This document shows positions 1-7,304 of a stretch of DNA of 10,320 bases, piece after piece. The translations under genes were made by a program, and so were the position numbers. Every line of letters begins with the position of its first letter. Position 1 is the stretch's first letter. The stretch covers positions 1-10,320 of the forward strand of contig ONNL01000027.1 in assembly GCA_900319195.1 (NCBI GenBank), given 5' to 3'. Under the pieces are notes generated by a model, which made no database searches, was not told the DNA's origin, and was given only the letters and a program-made list of their open reading frames with translations. This DNA is from an uncultured Ruminococcus sp. (GTDB lineage Bacteria; Bacillota; Clostridia; Oscillospirales; Ruminococcaceae).

Positions 1-56
1 AAAGCCGTAATACCGAAAGAAAAAGCATATAAAACGAAAAAGTTCATATAATGCGC

Positions 57-85
57 TGGACTTTGAGCCGATTTTATGCTATAAT
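57..85 (+). promoter_or_regulatory. Sigma-A-type promoter of the DUF389-CPBP operon
   Basis: The -35 is TGGACT (57-62, 4/6 to consensus), followed by a 17-nt spacer and a perfect TATAAT -10 (80-85). TG sits one base before it (77-78), making an extended -10. Transcription should begin near 92, ten bases before the ribosome binding site, giving a very short leader. The weak -35 is offset by the extended -10. I see no operator-like dyad here, and nothing recognisable in 1-56. Confidence 0.75.
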
Positions 86-101
86 GTGTGTATAGATATA
101 T

Positions 102-108
102 AAGGAGG
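102..108 (+). promoter_or_regulatory. Ribosome binding site deciding the DUF389 start
   Basis: AAGGAGG lies inside the longest possible reading frame (GTG at 88), which rules out that upstream start. The next in-frame starts are GTG at 112, only 3 nt from the site, and TTG at 121, 12 nt away. TTG 121 has the more workable spacing. GTG 112 cannot be fully excluded. Confidence 0.7.
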
Positions 109-120
109 GGTGTGAACACA

Positions 121-909
121 TTGGCGGATAATAATTCTCCGAACAAAAGAGTACCGTTTCGTGAAATAATGAGACGCTCTTTTTCAATAGCCGAGGACTC
201 TGCTGACCCTGTGGAAGTGAGGACAAGGATAAAAAATGCGGGACAGGTAACGGGTACGAATGCCCTGCTTCTGTTCTGCGCTATCATAATCGCAAGTATA
301 GGATTAAATACAAATTCAACTGCCGTGATAATCGGAGCAATGCTCGTTTCTCCCATAATGGGCTCACTGCTTCTGCTCGCATACGGTACCGTCACGCTTG
401 ACTCGAATATGGTAAGGCGAAGCCTCGCGGGACTTTCAATACAGGTGCTCATATCAATACTCACCTCTACGATCTTCTTTGCCATATCTCCCGTAAAGGC
501 GGTAACTCCCGAGCTTGCCGCGAGAACGTCACCGACAATGTTCGATGTCGTGCTGGCATACGTCGGCGGTATCGCAGGCATTATCGGCAACACCCGAAAG
601 GAAAAATCGAACAACGTCATCCCCGGTATCGCTATCGCAACGGCTCTAATGCCGCCGCTCTGCACGGCAGGCTTCTCAATTGCAAATCACCGCTGGTCGA
701 TGCTGGCAGGAGCGCTGTATCTGTTCCTGATAAACTCGTACTTCATCTTCACCTCCGCGGAGATAGTCCTCTCGCTCATGAAAACACCGAAACTCTATGA
801 GCGCACCGAAAAGCAGAGGAAAAAATTCACTCACCGCAAGGTCGTAATAACAATACTTATCATAATTCCTGCCGTACTCATGACGGGAATAGTTTCCCTC
901 AACGACTGA
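121..909 (+). CDS. DUF389 family integral membrane protein
   Basis: A 262-residue membrane protein read from TTG 121; the start is set by the AAGGAGG site at 102-108. Family assignment rests on two signatures: NSTAVIIGAMLVSPIMGSL (residues 65-83) and TALMPPLCTAG (174-184). Both match the conserved Pro/Gly-rich transmembrane motifs of DUF389, the 'uncharacterised hydrophobic domain' family. Hydrophobic segments lie near 48-61, 66-88, 103-122, 143-157, 166-185, 194-217 and 241-258. The N-terminal 45 residues are hydrophilic, with basic clusters, and probably cytoplasmic. The polar stretch 221-240 is strongly basic. The family has no settled biochemical function; transport is often guessed but unproven. 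It is first in an operon, with a CPBP protease gene starting 18 nt after its stop. The family call is solid and the function unknown. Confidence 0.85.
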   Translation: MADNNSPNKRVPFREIMRRSFSIAEDSADPVEVRTRIKNAGQVTGTNALLLFCAIIIASIGLNTNSTAVIIGAMLVSPIMGSLLLLAYGTVTLDSNMVRRSLAGLSIQVLISILTSTIFFAISPVKAVTPELAARTSPTMFDVVLAYVGGIAGIIGNTRKEKSNNVIPGIAIATALMPPLCTAGFSIANHRWSMLAGALYLFLINSYFIFTSAEIVLSLMKTPKLYERTEKQRKKFTHRKVVITILIIIPAVLMTGIVSLND

Positions 910-927
910 GGACGAAAGGAGCTGTTT

Positions 928-1896
928 ATGCGCGATCTCAGACCAAAAATGTTTGATGAGGCGGAGAACACCCATGCCTCGCAGAAGCTTGCTGTCCAGA
1001 TGATCGCATTCATCATCGTGTTTGCGGTGATAATGCTTGCAGAGGCTCTGATACCGAGCATCATCTCAATGGGACCGCTCAGGGAGGAGTTCATAAAGCA
1101 GGGTTACCTTGAGGAAGGTCACAACTTCACGATTGCGGAGTCAATGGCGTCGGCTACGAAAATCGCAAGTCAGCCGAAGATAATGATACCGTCGCTGTAC
1201 TGCACACTCTTCGGCACGCTGATAAGCATACTCTACGTCCGAGCCTTTGAGGTGCGTCCTGTTCGCTCAATGGGCGCAAGAAAACGCAGACTTGTCCCCC
1301 ACTATCTGCTCGGACTTGCCGTAGGTGCGGCAATGATGAGCATTATCGTACTGCTTACTATTATAACAGGAGTGAGCAGCATAAGCGTGAGCAGCAGCGT
1401 GAATTTCGGACTTATAGCGCTTTTCCTCGGCGGCTTCTTCATTCAGGGAATGAGCGAGGAATTCATCTTCCGCGGCTATTTCATGACGACTCTCGGCGGC
1501 TCACATCACAGCGCAGCAGCTATCGGACTGAGCGCTGTCGCCTTCGGACTTGCCCATGCAGGAAACCCCGGGTTTGACCTGTTCGTGCTGTTCAACCTCT
1601 CGCTGTTCGGAGTCTTTGCAGCTCTTAACATCATTCTCTTTGACGATATATGGGGAGCCTGCGCGATACACTCGATCTGGAACTTCACACAGGGCAATTT
1701 CTACGGGATAAGCGTCAGCGGTACGGGCAACACGGAGTCTGTACTGCGTACCACGGCGAAGTCGTCGTCAAGACTGCTGACGGGCGGCGATTTTGGAATA
1801 GAGGGCAGTATCTTCACAACGATAGTCCTCGGAGCAGGCGTTGCGATACTGCTGTATCTGCTGAATAAGCAACAGAAAGAAAAGGCTGAGCAATAA
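928..1896 (+). CDS. CPBP family intramembrane metalloprotease (CAAX protease/Abi type)
   Basis: A 322-residue multi-pass membrane protein. It carries the CPBP (Abi, CAAX prenyl protease 2-like) motifs in order: EEFIFRG at 177-183 (E177, E178, R182), FGLAHAGNP at 206-214 (H210), and HSIWN at 248-252 (H248, N252). The two glutamates and two histidines are the expected metal-binding and catalytic residues of this glutamic/metal-type intramembrane protease family, so the enzyme looks intact. Hydrophobic segments lie near 23-46, 86-104, 125-148, 160-175, 196-210, 217-238 and 295-311. A polar loop (about 47-84) follows TM1. The start is ATG 928, with AAAGGAG at 915-921 and a 6-nt spacer. It shares the operon with the DUF389 gene and no other partner is visible. 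Bacterial members act in bacteriocin self-immunity, peptide maturation or membrane protein processing; no bacteriocin gene is nearby, so the substrate is unknown. Confidence 0.9.
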   Translation: MRDLRPKMFDEAENTHASQKLAVQMIAFIIVFAVIMLAEALIPSIISMGPLREEFIKQGYLEEGHNFTIAESMASATKIASQPKIMIPSLYCTLFGTLISILYVRAFEVRPVRSMGARKRRLVPHYLLGLAVGAAMMSIIVLLTIITGVSSISVSSSVNFGLIALFLGGFFIQGMSEEFIFRGYFMTTLGGSHHSAAAIGLSAVAFGLAHAGNPGFDLFVLFNLSLFGVFAALNIILFDDIWGACAIHSIWNFTQGNFYGISVSGTGNTESVLRTTAKSSSRLLTGGDFGIEGSIFTTIVLGAGVAILLYLLNKQQKEKAEQ

Positions 1897-1947
1897 ATTC
1901 TCATCAGCACTTCATGGCGCTGAATGAAAGACTTTGTATGCAATTGT

Positions 1948-1983
1948 CGGGGAAGTCTCTGTGAAGGAGCCTTCCTCGTTTTT
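1948..1983 (+). terminator. Probable intrinsic terminator of the DUF389-CPBP operon
   Basis: An 8-bp stem (1948-1955 with 1971-1978, one G-T wobble) encloses a 15-nt loop and is followed by TTTTTCTT (1979-1986). It begins about 50 bases after the protease stop codon. The loop is longer than usual, so strength is uncertain. Confidence 0.55.
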
Positions 1984-2001
1984 CTTGCGGAGCGTTAATT
2001 T

Positions 2002-2081
2002 AAAATTCCGCCTGACAGGGCACACGTTGAGACTTTGTTTCTCTAAATATGTTAGAGACGTGCCCTGTCAGACGGAATTTT
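2002..2081. repeat. Long near-perfect inverted repeat (22-bp arms) between convergent genes
   Basis: The arms at 2002-2023 and 2060-2081 pair over 22 positions with one non-Watson-Crick pair (C/T difference, G-U in RNA). Each arm holds CTGACAGGGCAC and ends in an A- or T-rich tract. The 36-nt interior contains a second hairpin (2040-2046 with 2052-2058, 5-nt loop). Read on either strand, the outer stem ends in four or five T residues, so it could terminate both convergent transcripts. The arms are longer than most terminators. A small palindromic repeat family or a MITE-like remnant is the alternative. No transposase or clear target duplication is seen. Confidence 0.7.
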
Positions 2082-2100
2082 TAGTTTAAAGTCTTTGAAA

Positions 2101-2130
2101 GGGGGAGCTTTCCTCAGAAGGCTTTCCCCC
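2101..2130 (-). terminator. Hairpin just after the heptad-protein gene, possible terminator
   Basis: GGGGGA (2101-2106) pairs with TCCCCC (2125-2130). After a 2-nt bulge, the inner bases 2107-2112 pair with 2117-2122, leaving a 4-nt loop. It lies 24 bases past the stop codon on the minus strand. Only three T residues follow at once on that strand, so it may work weakly, act with the long inverted repeat beyond it, or protect the mRNA 3' end. Confidence 0.45.
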
Positions 2131-2153
2131 GATAGATCTGCATATCAGATCGT

Positions 2154-5045
2154 TTATTTTGTGCCGTCGAATGTGTAGACGAACTTAACAGCGCCGTCCA
2201 TATCGTCGGAGATCCCCGAGTAGCTCTTATACTCCTTTGAAGCCTGCTGAACAGCCTTTACGTTATCAACAAGGTCGGGGAGCACATTATCAGCGATATC
2301 GGTTATCTTTGAGATACCCTCGTCGTTGAACTTTATCATGCCGTCGTTGAGCTCCTTTGCTCCGTCTGTGAGCTTAGAAACGCCGTCGGTAAGAGTCTTG
2401 CCGCCGTCCTGAAGAGCGCCTGTGCCCTCCCAGAGCTTCTGAGCACCGTCAGAGAGCGAGCCTGCGCCTGTGCTGAGCTTCAATGTCGAATCATAGAGCG
2501 TCTTTGCGCCGCCGCTGAGTGTCGAGCTGCCTGTGAGGAGCTGTGCAAGTCCCGTGTCGAGAGACTGCGAGCCTGTGAGGAGAGTACCGAGTCCGCTGTC
2601 AAGGCTCATTGCGCCTGTGCTGAGCTTGCCGAGACCTGTGTTGAGGTCAACTGCACCCGTGCTGAGCTTTGCAAGTCCGAGATTGAGGTCGGAATTTCCT
2701 GCGGAGAGTCGGTCGATACCGTCGATAAGCGAATCGAGACCGCCGATGAGCTTCGTACTGCCATCTGCAAGCGAGCCGATGCCGTTGTCGAGTGCTGCTG
2801 CACCGTCGGAGAGCGTCTTTGCTCCTGCCGCAAGCTGTGCCGAGGAGATAGAAAGCGTATCTGCGCCGTCCGCGAGAGCCTTGCCGCCGTCGTCGAGTGT
2901 GCCGAGACCGTCACGGAGAGTGCCTGCGCCGTCAGAGAGTGTCTGTACGCCCTCTGCAAGCTGTGAAGTCGAGGTCGAGAGAGTTTCTGCTCCCGAAGCG
3001 ATAGCCGCTGCTCCGTCGCTCACCTGTGATGAGCCGCCTGCAACTGCTGCCGCGCCCTCCTGAGCTGTTCCGAGACCTGTGCTGAGGTCTCCGAGACCTG
3101 TTTTGAGCTGTGAAGCGCCTGTCTGCAATGAAGCCGCGCCTGCGCCGAGCTGACCGTCCGCATTCATTGCCGAGGCTATCTGCTGCTGAGCGGCAATTGT
3201 CTGCTCGAGCGTTGCGATAGCTGTCTGGAGCTCCTGCGAGGGAGCCTGCTCGTTGAGAGCCTGCAATGCTGCGAGAGCCTGCTGATTTGCCAATATTGTA
3301 GCGTCGAGCGAATCACCCGTTGAGGTTATGCCCTGTGTGAGAGCCGCTGCACCGTCCGAGAGGTCGGAAGCGCCCTGTGTGAGAGTGTCCGCACCGGTTT
3401 TAGCTGTGGCAATGCCCTGAGTGAGCGAATCCGCGCCTGTCTTGACATTTGCCGCGCCCTCTGAAAGCGACTGAGCCGACGAGCTGAGTGTTGAAGCACC
3501 CGTTGAGAGCTGTGCCGCACCCGCAGCCGCTGTCGAGATACCCTCTGCGATCTGGTCTGCGCCCGATTTTGCGCTTGTTATGCCGTCCGAGAGCTGTCTC
3601 GCCGATGAAGCAAGTGTTTCTGCACCTGTGCTGAGCTGTGATGTGCCGTCCGATACCTTTGAAGCGCCGTCCTTGACCTGTGCCGAGCCGTCTGTGAGCT
3701 GACCGATGCCGCCTGTGAGCGCTGAAGCGCCGTCCTTGAGTGCCGATGTACCGTCGTTTACCTGCTTATAGCCGTCAGCGAGCTTATCCGAGCCTGCCTT
3801 TGCGTCGCTGAGTCCGCCGCTGAGAGTACCTGCTCCGGAAGCCGCTGTTGCAAGTCCGCCGGAGAGCTGTGACGAGCCGTCCTTTGCTGTTGAGAGACCG
3901 CCTGCTATCTTTGCGGAGCCGTCCTTTGCGTTCTGAATGCCCGAGCCGAGAGTGCCTGCACCGTCGCTGAGTTTCTTTGCGCCGTCCGAGAGTGCCGTTG
4001 CGCCCGATGAGAGCTGTGCTGCTCCGTCCTTGAGTGAAAGTGAACCGTCCGCAAGCTTGTCGATACCGTCTGTGAGGTCGCCTGTGCCGCCTGAGAGCTG
4101 TGTAAGTCCGTCGTAGAGCTGCTGAGTGCCGTCACAGAGCCGGCTCGCACCGTCCGAAAGCTCACGTATCTTGTCCTTGAGGTCGCTGAGATCTGTATCG
4201 TCTGTAATGTCGAGCTTCGAGAATATCTCGCTTGAAACCGCTGTAACAGAGGGCTTCATCTCGAAGTCTGTAACGTCTGCCTCGACCTCCATGTACTCGG
4301 GGAGCTGAATGTCGAAGTCCTCGGAGCCGTCAAGACCGAGGCTCTCGCTGAGACCCGGGAATGCCGCTCCTGCGATTATTACCCTCTCTCCGTCTGAGAT
4401 GACACGGCAGTTTTCCGTGCTCACGTTCAGGAATTTTGATGAATCGAATACAGCCGCACTTGCTGTCATGAAGGGGACATATACTTCCTTTGAAGTACCG
4501 TCAACCGTTACCTTTGTTGTGGTCTTATTCTTGTAATCCCAGCGGATAACAAGGTGACCGCTCTTGCCCTTGATGTCGTTCGGGTCAACCTTTTTGCCGT
4601 CGAGGGTATATGTCATGGTGACTTCGACGGGAAGCTCCTTTGTGGAGGTGCCGCGGTAGTAGATGTCGCTTCCTGCCGCCGACCAGTTGAGGTCATTTCC
4701 GTCCTGAATGAAAGCCTCGTCGCCCTTGACGTTTTCTATATCTGAAAGTATGGAGAAATCCGAAATGCTGTCGGCAGCCTTTGTATTCTTGAGCCAGTCG
4801 CTTACTATAACGTTCTTTACTGAGGAGTCGCTGTTGCAGAGCACATATACCGTCTCGTCCTTGAATGTTGAGCCGTCAGCAGCCTGACGCTTCGCGGAGC
4901 TCTCCGAGGTCTTAGCCGCTGCTGCTTCTGCTGCTGCGGTATCCTCAGTCTCACCGCTGTTCTTTGCGTATGCGAGCGAGCAGGTAGTTCCTGCCGAAAT
5001 AGCTATTGCCGCTGCTCCTGCTATCACTTTTCTGAAGCTTTTCAT
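2154..5045 (-). CDS. Exported giant Leu-x-x-Gly heptad-repeat protein paired with MMPL transporter
   Basis: A 963-residue protein, ATG at 5045. Residues 1-27 form a signal peptide (basic start, Ala/Ile-rich core, AYA before K28). A Glu/Ala-rich linker (29-57) leads to a globular N-terminal domain (about 58-290) with KDETVYVLC, IVSDWLKN and DIYYRGTSTKELPV. Residues 293-572 are 40 consecutive x-x-x-L-x-x-G heptads. Residues 573-629 are a Gln/Ala/Leu-rich helical break with a turn at EQAPS (599-603). Residues 630-902 are 39 more heptads. Residues 903-963 are a short tail ending DMDGAVKFVYTFDGTK. The heptad type is that seen in YhgE/Pip-like proteins and in the extracellular parts of some Gram-positive MMPL proteins, which are usually membrane-anchored. 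Here there is no C-terminal membrane segment, LPxTG motif or lipobox, so it is secreted or held by an uncleaved signal segment. It follows the MMPL gene by 14 nt and probably works with it. The molecular role is unknown. Confidence 0.9.
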   Translation of the reverse strand: MKSFRKVIAGAAAIAISAGTTCSLAYAKNSGETEDTAAAEAAAAKTSESSAKRQAADGSTFKDETVYVLCNSDSSVKNVIVSDWLKNTKAADSISDFSILSDIENVKGDEAFIQDGNDLNWSAAGSDIYYRGTSTKELPVEVTMTYTLDGKKVDPNDIKGKSGHLVIRWDYKNKTTTKVTVDGTSKEVYVPFMTASAAVFDSSKFLNVSTENCRVISDGERVIIAGAAFPGLSESLGLDGSEDFDIQLPEYMEVEADVTDFEMKPSVTAVSSEIFSKLDITDDTDLSDLKDKIRELSDGASRLCDGTQQLYDGLTQLSGGTGDLTDGIDKLADGSLSLKDGAAQLSSGATALSDGAKKLSDGAGTLGSGIQNAKDGSAKIAGGLSTAKDGSSQLSGGLATAASGAGTLSGGLSDAKAGSDKLADGYKQVNDGTSALKDGASALTGGIGQLTDGSAQVKDGASKVSDGTSQLSTGAETLASSARQLSDGITSAKSGADQIAEGISTAAAGAAQLSTGASTLSSSAQSLSEGAANVKTGADSLTQGIATAKTGADTLTQGASDLSDGAAALTQGITSTGDSLDATILANQQALAALQALNEQAPSQELQTAIATLEQTIAAQQQIASAMNADGQLGAGAASLQTGASQLKTGLGDLSTGLGTAQEGAAAVAGGSSQVSDGAAAIASGAETLSTSTSQLAEGVQTLSDGAGTLRDGLGTLDDGGKALADGADTLSISSAQLAAGAKTLSDGAAALDNGIGSLADGSTKLIGGLDSLIDGIDRLSAGNSDLNLGLAKLSTGAVDLNTGLGKLSTGAMSLDSGLGTLLTGSQSLDTGLAQLLTGSSTLSGGAKTLYDSTLKLSTGAGSLSDGAQKLWEGTGALQDGGKTLTDGVSKLTDGAKELNDGMIKFNDEGISKITDIADNVLPDLVDNVKAVQQASKEYKSYSGISDDMDGAVKFVYTFDGTK

Positions 5046-5053
5046 ATATATTA

Positions 5054-5060
5054 CTCCTTT
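5054..5060 (-). promoter_or_regulatory. Ribosome binding site deciding the heptad-protein start
   Basis: AAAGGAG (read 5060 to 5054) sits 8 nt before ATG 5045 and shares one base with the TGA stop of the upstream transporter gene. This excludes the in-frame TTG at 5063, which would place the site inside the coding region, and it suggests coupled translation of the two genes. Confidence 0.85.
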
Positions 5061-7186
5061 CAAGCCATGTGGAAATTAACATCTGTCGTATCTGCCTTCT
5101 GCGTGCCTGCTGCCGAATTGTTCTTCGGAAGGAAGCCTGCGCTTGTCTTGCAGATGACCTTATCGAATATCATGAACATCGAGGGCAGTACCGTTACAAC
5201 TACCACCATCGAGATGAGAGCTCCGCGTGAGAGGAGCATACAGAGCGAGGAGATCATTCCTATCTTTGAGTATACTGCAACTCCGACCGTTGCTGCGAAG
5301 AAGCCGAATGCCGAGGTGACTATCGAGCGTATCGAAGTCCTCAGCGAAATGCCTATTGATTCCTTCTTGCTCTTGCCGCTGCTGCGCTCGGTCTTGTATC
5401 TTGTCGTCATGAGTATCGCGTAATCGACGGTAGCACCGAGCTGTATCGTACCGACAACTATCGAAGCGATGAACGGCAGTGTGGTGTGCGTGAAGAATGA
5501 AGCACCGAGGTTTATGACTATCGCAAGCTCAATTACCGATACAAGTATTATCGGGAGCGATATTGATTTGAAGGTTATAAGTATGATGAGGAATATAGCC
5601 GCTATCGAGAGGATATTGACTACCTTGAAGTCCTTGTTGGTGATGTCGATAAGGTCCTTTGTTGCGGGAGCCTCGCCTATGAGCATCGCGTTGCTGTCGT
5701 ACTTCTCAGCTATGTCCGTGAGCGCTCCTACCTGTGTGTTTACCTCGTCGGTAGCAACCTGATAATCGGAGCCTATCAGCATTAACTGCCACTCGTCGCC
5801 CTTGAGGACGTCCTTTACTGAATCGGGGATTATCTCCTCGGGGATAGCCGAGCCGACAAGCGTATCAAATCCGAGCACGAACTGTACACCGTCCGTATCC
5901 TCCATTTCGGCAGCCATTTTCTTGACTTCCCTGCGGTCCATGTCAGCCTTACACATTAATATATGTGTGCTCTCCATGTCGAACTCCTCGGAGAGCTTTG
6001 AGTTAGCGACAACGCTTTCAAGGTCTGAGGGGAGTGTGCTGTCAAGCTTGTAGTATACGTCATAGTGACTGTTGCCGTATGCCGCAGGGATAAGGAATGC
6101 AACAGCAAGCACAATGAATATCCACGAGTGAGATGCGATATAGTCCGCAGTCTTTGTGAAGCTCGGGAGCAGATCCTTGTGTGATGTCCTTTCGATAGGC
6201 TTATCGAAAATGAGTATCATCGAGGGGAGCATGGTGATGCAGGAGATAACGCCGCATACAACGCCCTTTGCCATTACTATTCCGAGGTCAAGTCCGAGCG
6301 TGAAGCTCATGAAGCACATTGCAAGGAAGCCTGCAACTGTTGTGAGCGAGCTTCCGACTACTGATGTTATAGTCGCCGCAATCGCATGAGCCATTGCCTC
6401 TGTTTTACTGTCGGGATAATAGCGCTGCTGCTCCTTGAAGCTGTTCCACAGGAATATCGAGTAGTCCATTGTGACACCGAGCTGAAGTACAAGTGCGAGC
6501 GACTGCGTGAGAAATGATATCTGACCGAACATGAAGTTCGTGCCGAGGTTCCATACTATCGCTATTCCTATGCTGAGCATGAAGAAGAGCGGTACGAGGA
6601 AGGAATCCATTGCAAGCACGAGGACAATGCTCGTGAGCACTACTGCTATTGCCGCATATATCAGCGATTCGCTCTGTGAGAGATATTTCGTATCGAGCGT
6701 TATTGCCGACATACCGCTGATGAAGCAGTTTTTCGAGGTCATTTTTCTCATCTGCTCGACAGCGTTGAGAGTGCTGTCCGCAGAGGTGGTATCCTCGAAG
6801 AATACGGCTATCATCGTCGTATCGTCCTTGTTGAAGAAGCTGTATATCTTATCGGGGAGGAATTCCCTCGGTATGTCCATATCAACCATTGAGTCGTAGC
6901 AGACAACCTTTGATACATGGTCGATGGACTCGAAGTCCTTTGCGGTCCTGACGACATCCTTTTCCTTCATGCCGTCAAGCATTACAAGGGAGAAACCACC
7001 CTGTCCGAACTCCTCCTTGAGTATATCCTGACCCTTCATGGTCTTGATGTCCTTCGGCAGATATGACAGAATGTCGTAGTTTACGCGGGTATTTGCGTAA
7101 CCTATTGCCGACGGTATCAGAAGGATCATTCCAAAAATGAGGATAAGCACTTTATGCTTTGCTATCCATTCACCTATTTTAAGCAT
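5060..7186 (-). CDS. MMPL/RND superfamily membrane transporter
   Basis: A 708-residue protein with the two-fold repeated architecture of MMPL/RND proteins. Each half has one membrane segment, a soluble outer loop, then five membrane segments. First half: TM at 12-29, loop 30-172, TMs at about 173-193, 196-214, 224-247, 270-290 and 302-327. Second half: TM at 353-370, loop 371-520, TMs at about 523-538, 543-561, 570-595, 620-640 and 650-675. The matching fourth membrane segments carry LGVTMDYSIFL (D241) and LGATVDYAILM (D588), the conserved Asp-Tyr pairs thought to carry the proton relay in this superfamily. Both are intact. The start is ATG 7186; GAAAGGA at 7206-7200 gives a long 13-nt spacer, but no better in-frame start exists. 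It is the first gene of the operon, under the promoter at 7232-7260. Substrates of the family include lipids, drugs and cell-wall components; none can be read from this sequence. Partnership with the heptad protein and TetR control are inferred from context. Confidence 0.92.
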   Translation of the reverse strand: MLKIGEWIAKHKVLILIFGMILLIPSAIGYANTRVNYDILSYLPKDIKTMKGQDILKEEFGQGGFSLVMLDGMKEKDVVRTAKDFESIDHVSKVVCYDSMVDMDIPREFLPDKIYSFFNKDDTTMIAVFFEDTTSADSTLNAVEQMRKMTSKNCFISGMSAITLDTKYLSQSESLIYAAIAVVLTSIVLVLAMDSFLVPLFFMLSIGIAIVWNLGTNFMFGQISFLTQSLALVLQLGVTMDYSIFLWNSFKEQQRYYPDSKTEAMAHAIAATITSVVGSSLTTVAGFLAMCFMSFTLGLDLGIVMAKGVVCGVISCITMLPSMILIFDKPIERTSHKDLLPSFTKTADYIASHSWIFIVLAVAFLIPAAYGNSHYDVYYKLDSTLPSDLESVVANSKLSEEFDMESTHILMCKADMDRREVKKMAAEMEDTDGVQFVLGFDTLVGSAIPEEIIPDSVKDVLKGDEWQLMLIGSDYQVATDEVNTQVGALTDIAEKYDSNAMLIGEAPATKDLIDITNKDFKVVNILSIAAIFLIILITFKSISLPIILVSVIELAIVINLGASFFTHTTLPFIASIVVGTIQLGATVDYAILMTTRYKTERSSGKSKKESIGISLRTSIRSIVTSAFGFFAATVGVAVYSKIGMISSLCMLLSRGALISMVVVVTVLPSMFMIFDKVICKTSAGFLPKNNSAAGTQKADTTDVNFHMA

Positions 7187-7222
7187 ATATATGATTCATT
7201 CCTTTCGTTCCGAGTTTTTCTG

Positions 7223-7237
7223 TATACTAATAGTATA
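7223..7237. promoter_or_regulatory. 15-bp perfect palindrome over the transporter promoter -10 and start site
   Basis: TATACTA-A-TAGTATA is fully symmetric about 7230. Its right arm contains the -10 (7232-7237) of the minus-strand operon promoter, and its centre is close to the predicted transcription start. It may bind a second regulator or be a by-product of AT-rich promoter sequence. Confidence 0.4.
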
Positions 7238-7260
7238 TACCTAAAATGACCAACAGTCAA
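7232..7260 (-). promoter_or_regulatory. Promoter of the MMPL/heptad-protein operon
   Basis: On the minus strand, TTGACT (7260-7255, 5/6) is followed by a 17-nt spacer and TATACT (7237-7232, 5/6). Transcription should start near 7225, about 39 bases before the ATG. Operator A overlaps the -35 and part of the spacer, so a bound regulator would block RNA polymerase. Confidence 0.8.
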
Positions 7261-7267
7261 CTATTTT
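7243..7267. promoter_or_regulatory. Operator-like site A (TGAC-N5-GTCA)
   Basis: The core TGAC-CAACA-GTCA lies at 7247-7259, flanked by AAAA on the left and CTATTTT on the right. The 25-bp stretch is an inverted copy of site C, with one substitution and one 1-nt indel. It covers the -35 of the transporter promoter, the expected place for a TetR-type repressor. Confidence 0.65.
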
Positions 7268-7278
7268 CAAGAAGAAAA

Positions 7279-7293
7279 ATGACCTTTGGTCAT
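7279..7293. promoter_or_regulatory. Operator-like site B (perfect palindrome)
   Basis: ATGACC-TTT-GGTCAT is a perfect 15-bp palindrome containing the same TGAC-N5-GTCA core (7280-7292), with A-rich flanks on one side and T-rich on the other. It is the most symmetric of the three sites, with its core starting 33 bp from that of A and 53 bp from that of C. Confidence 0.7.
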
Positions 7294-7304
7294 ATTTTTG
7301 TATG

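Noticed and set aside
88..120. Longer DUF389 form starting at GTG 88
   Set aside because: The ribosome binding site lies inside it, and the predicted transcription start (about 92) is downstream of this codon.
928..1896. Bacteriocin immunity locus based on the CPBP protease
   Set aside because: No small precursor peptide, leader with double-Gly motif or dedicated ABC exporter lies nearby.
2002..2081. Insertion sequence or attachment site at the long inverted repeat
   Set aside because: No transposase, integrase or clear flanking target duplication is visible; only the palindrome itself can be supported.
2533..4165. Several long open frames on both strands inside the heptad-protein gene
   Set aside because: They mirror the repetitive codons of the heptad array, have low-complexity Ser/Arg/Pro-rich translations, and lack ribosome binding sites and domains.
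2340..4169. Dense short DNA repeats resembling a CRISPR or satellite array
   Set aside because: The 21-bp periodicity comes from the seven-residue protein repeat, the units are degenerate, there are no spacers, and the frame is open throughout.
5046..5063. TTG 5063 as start of the heptad protein
   Set aside because: It would place the AAAGGAG site inside the gene; ATG 5045 has ideal spacing and begins a normal signal peptide.
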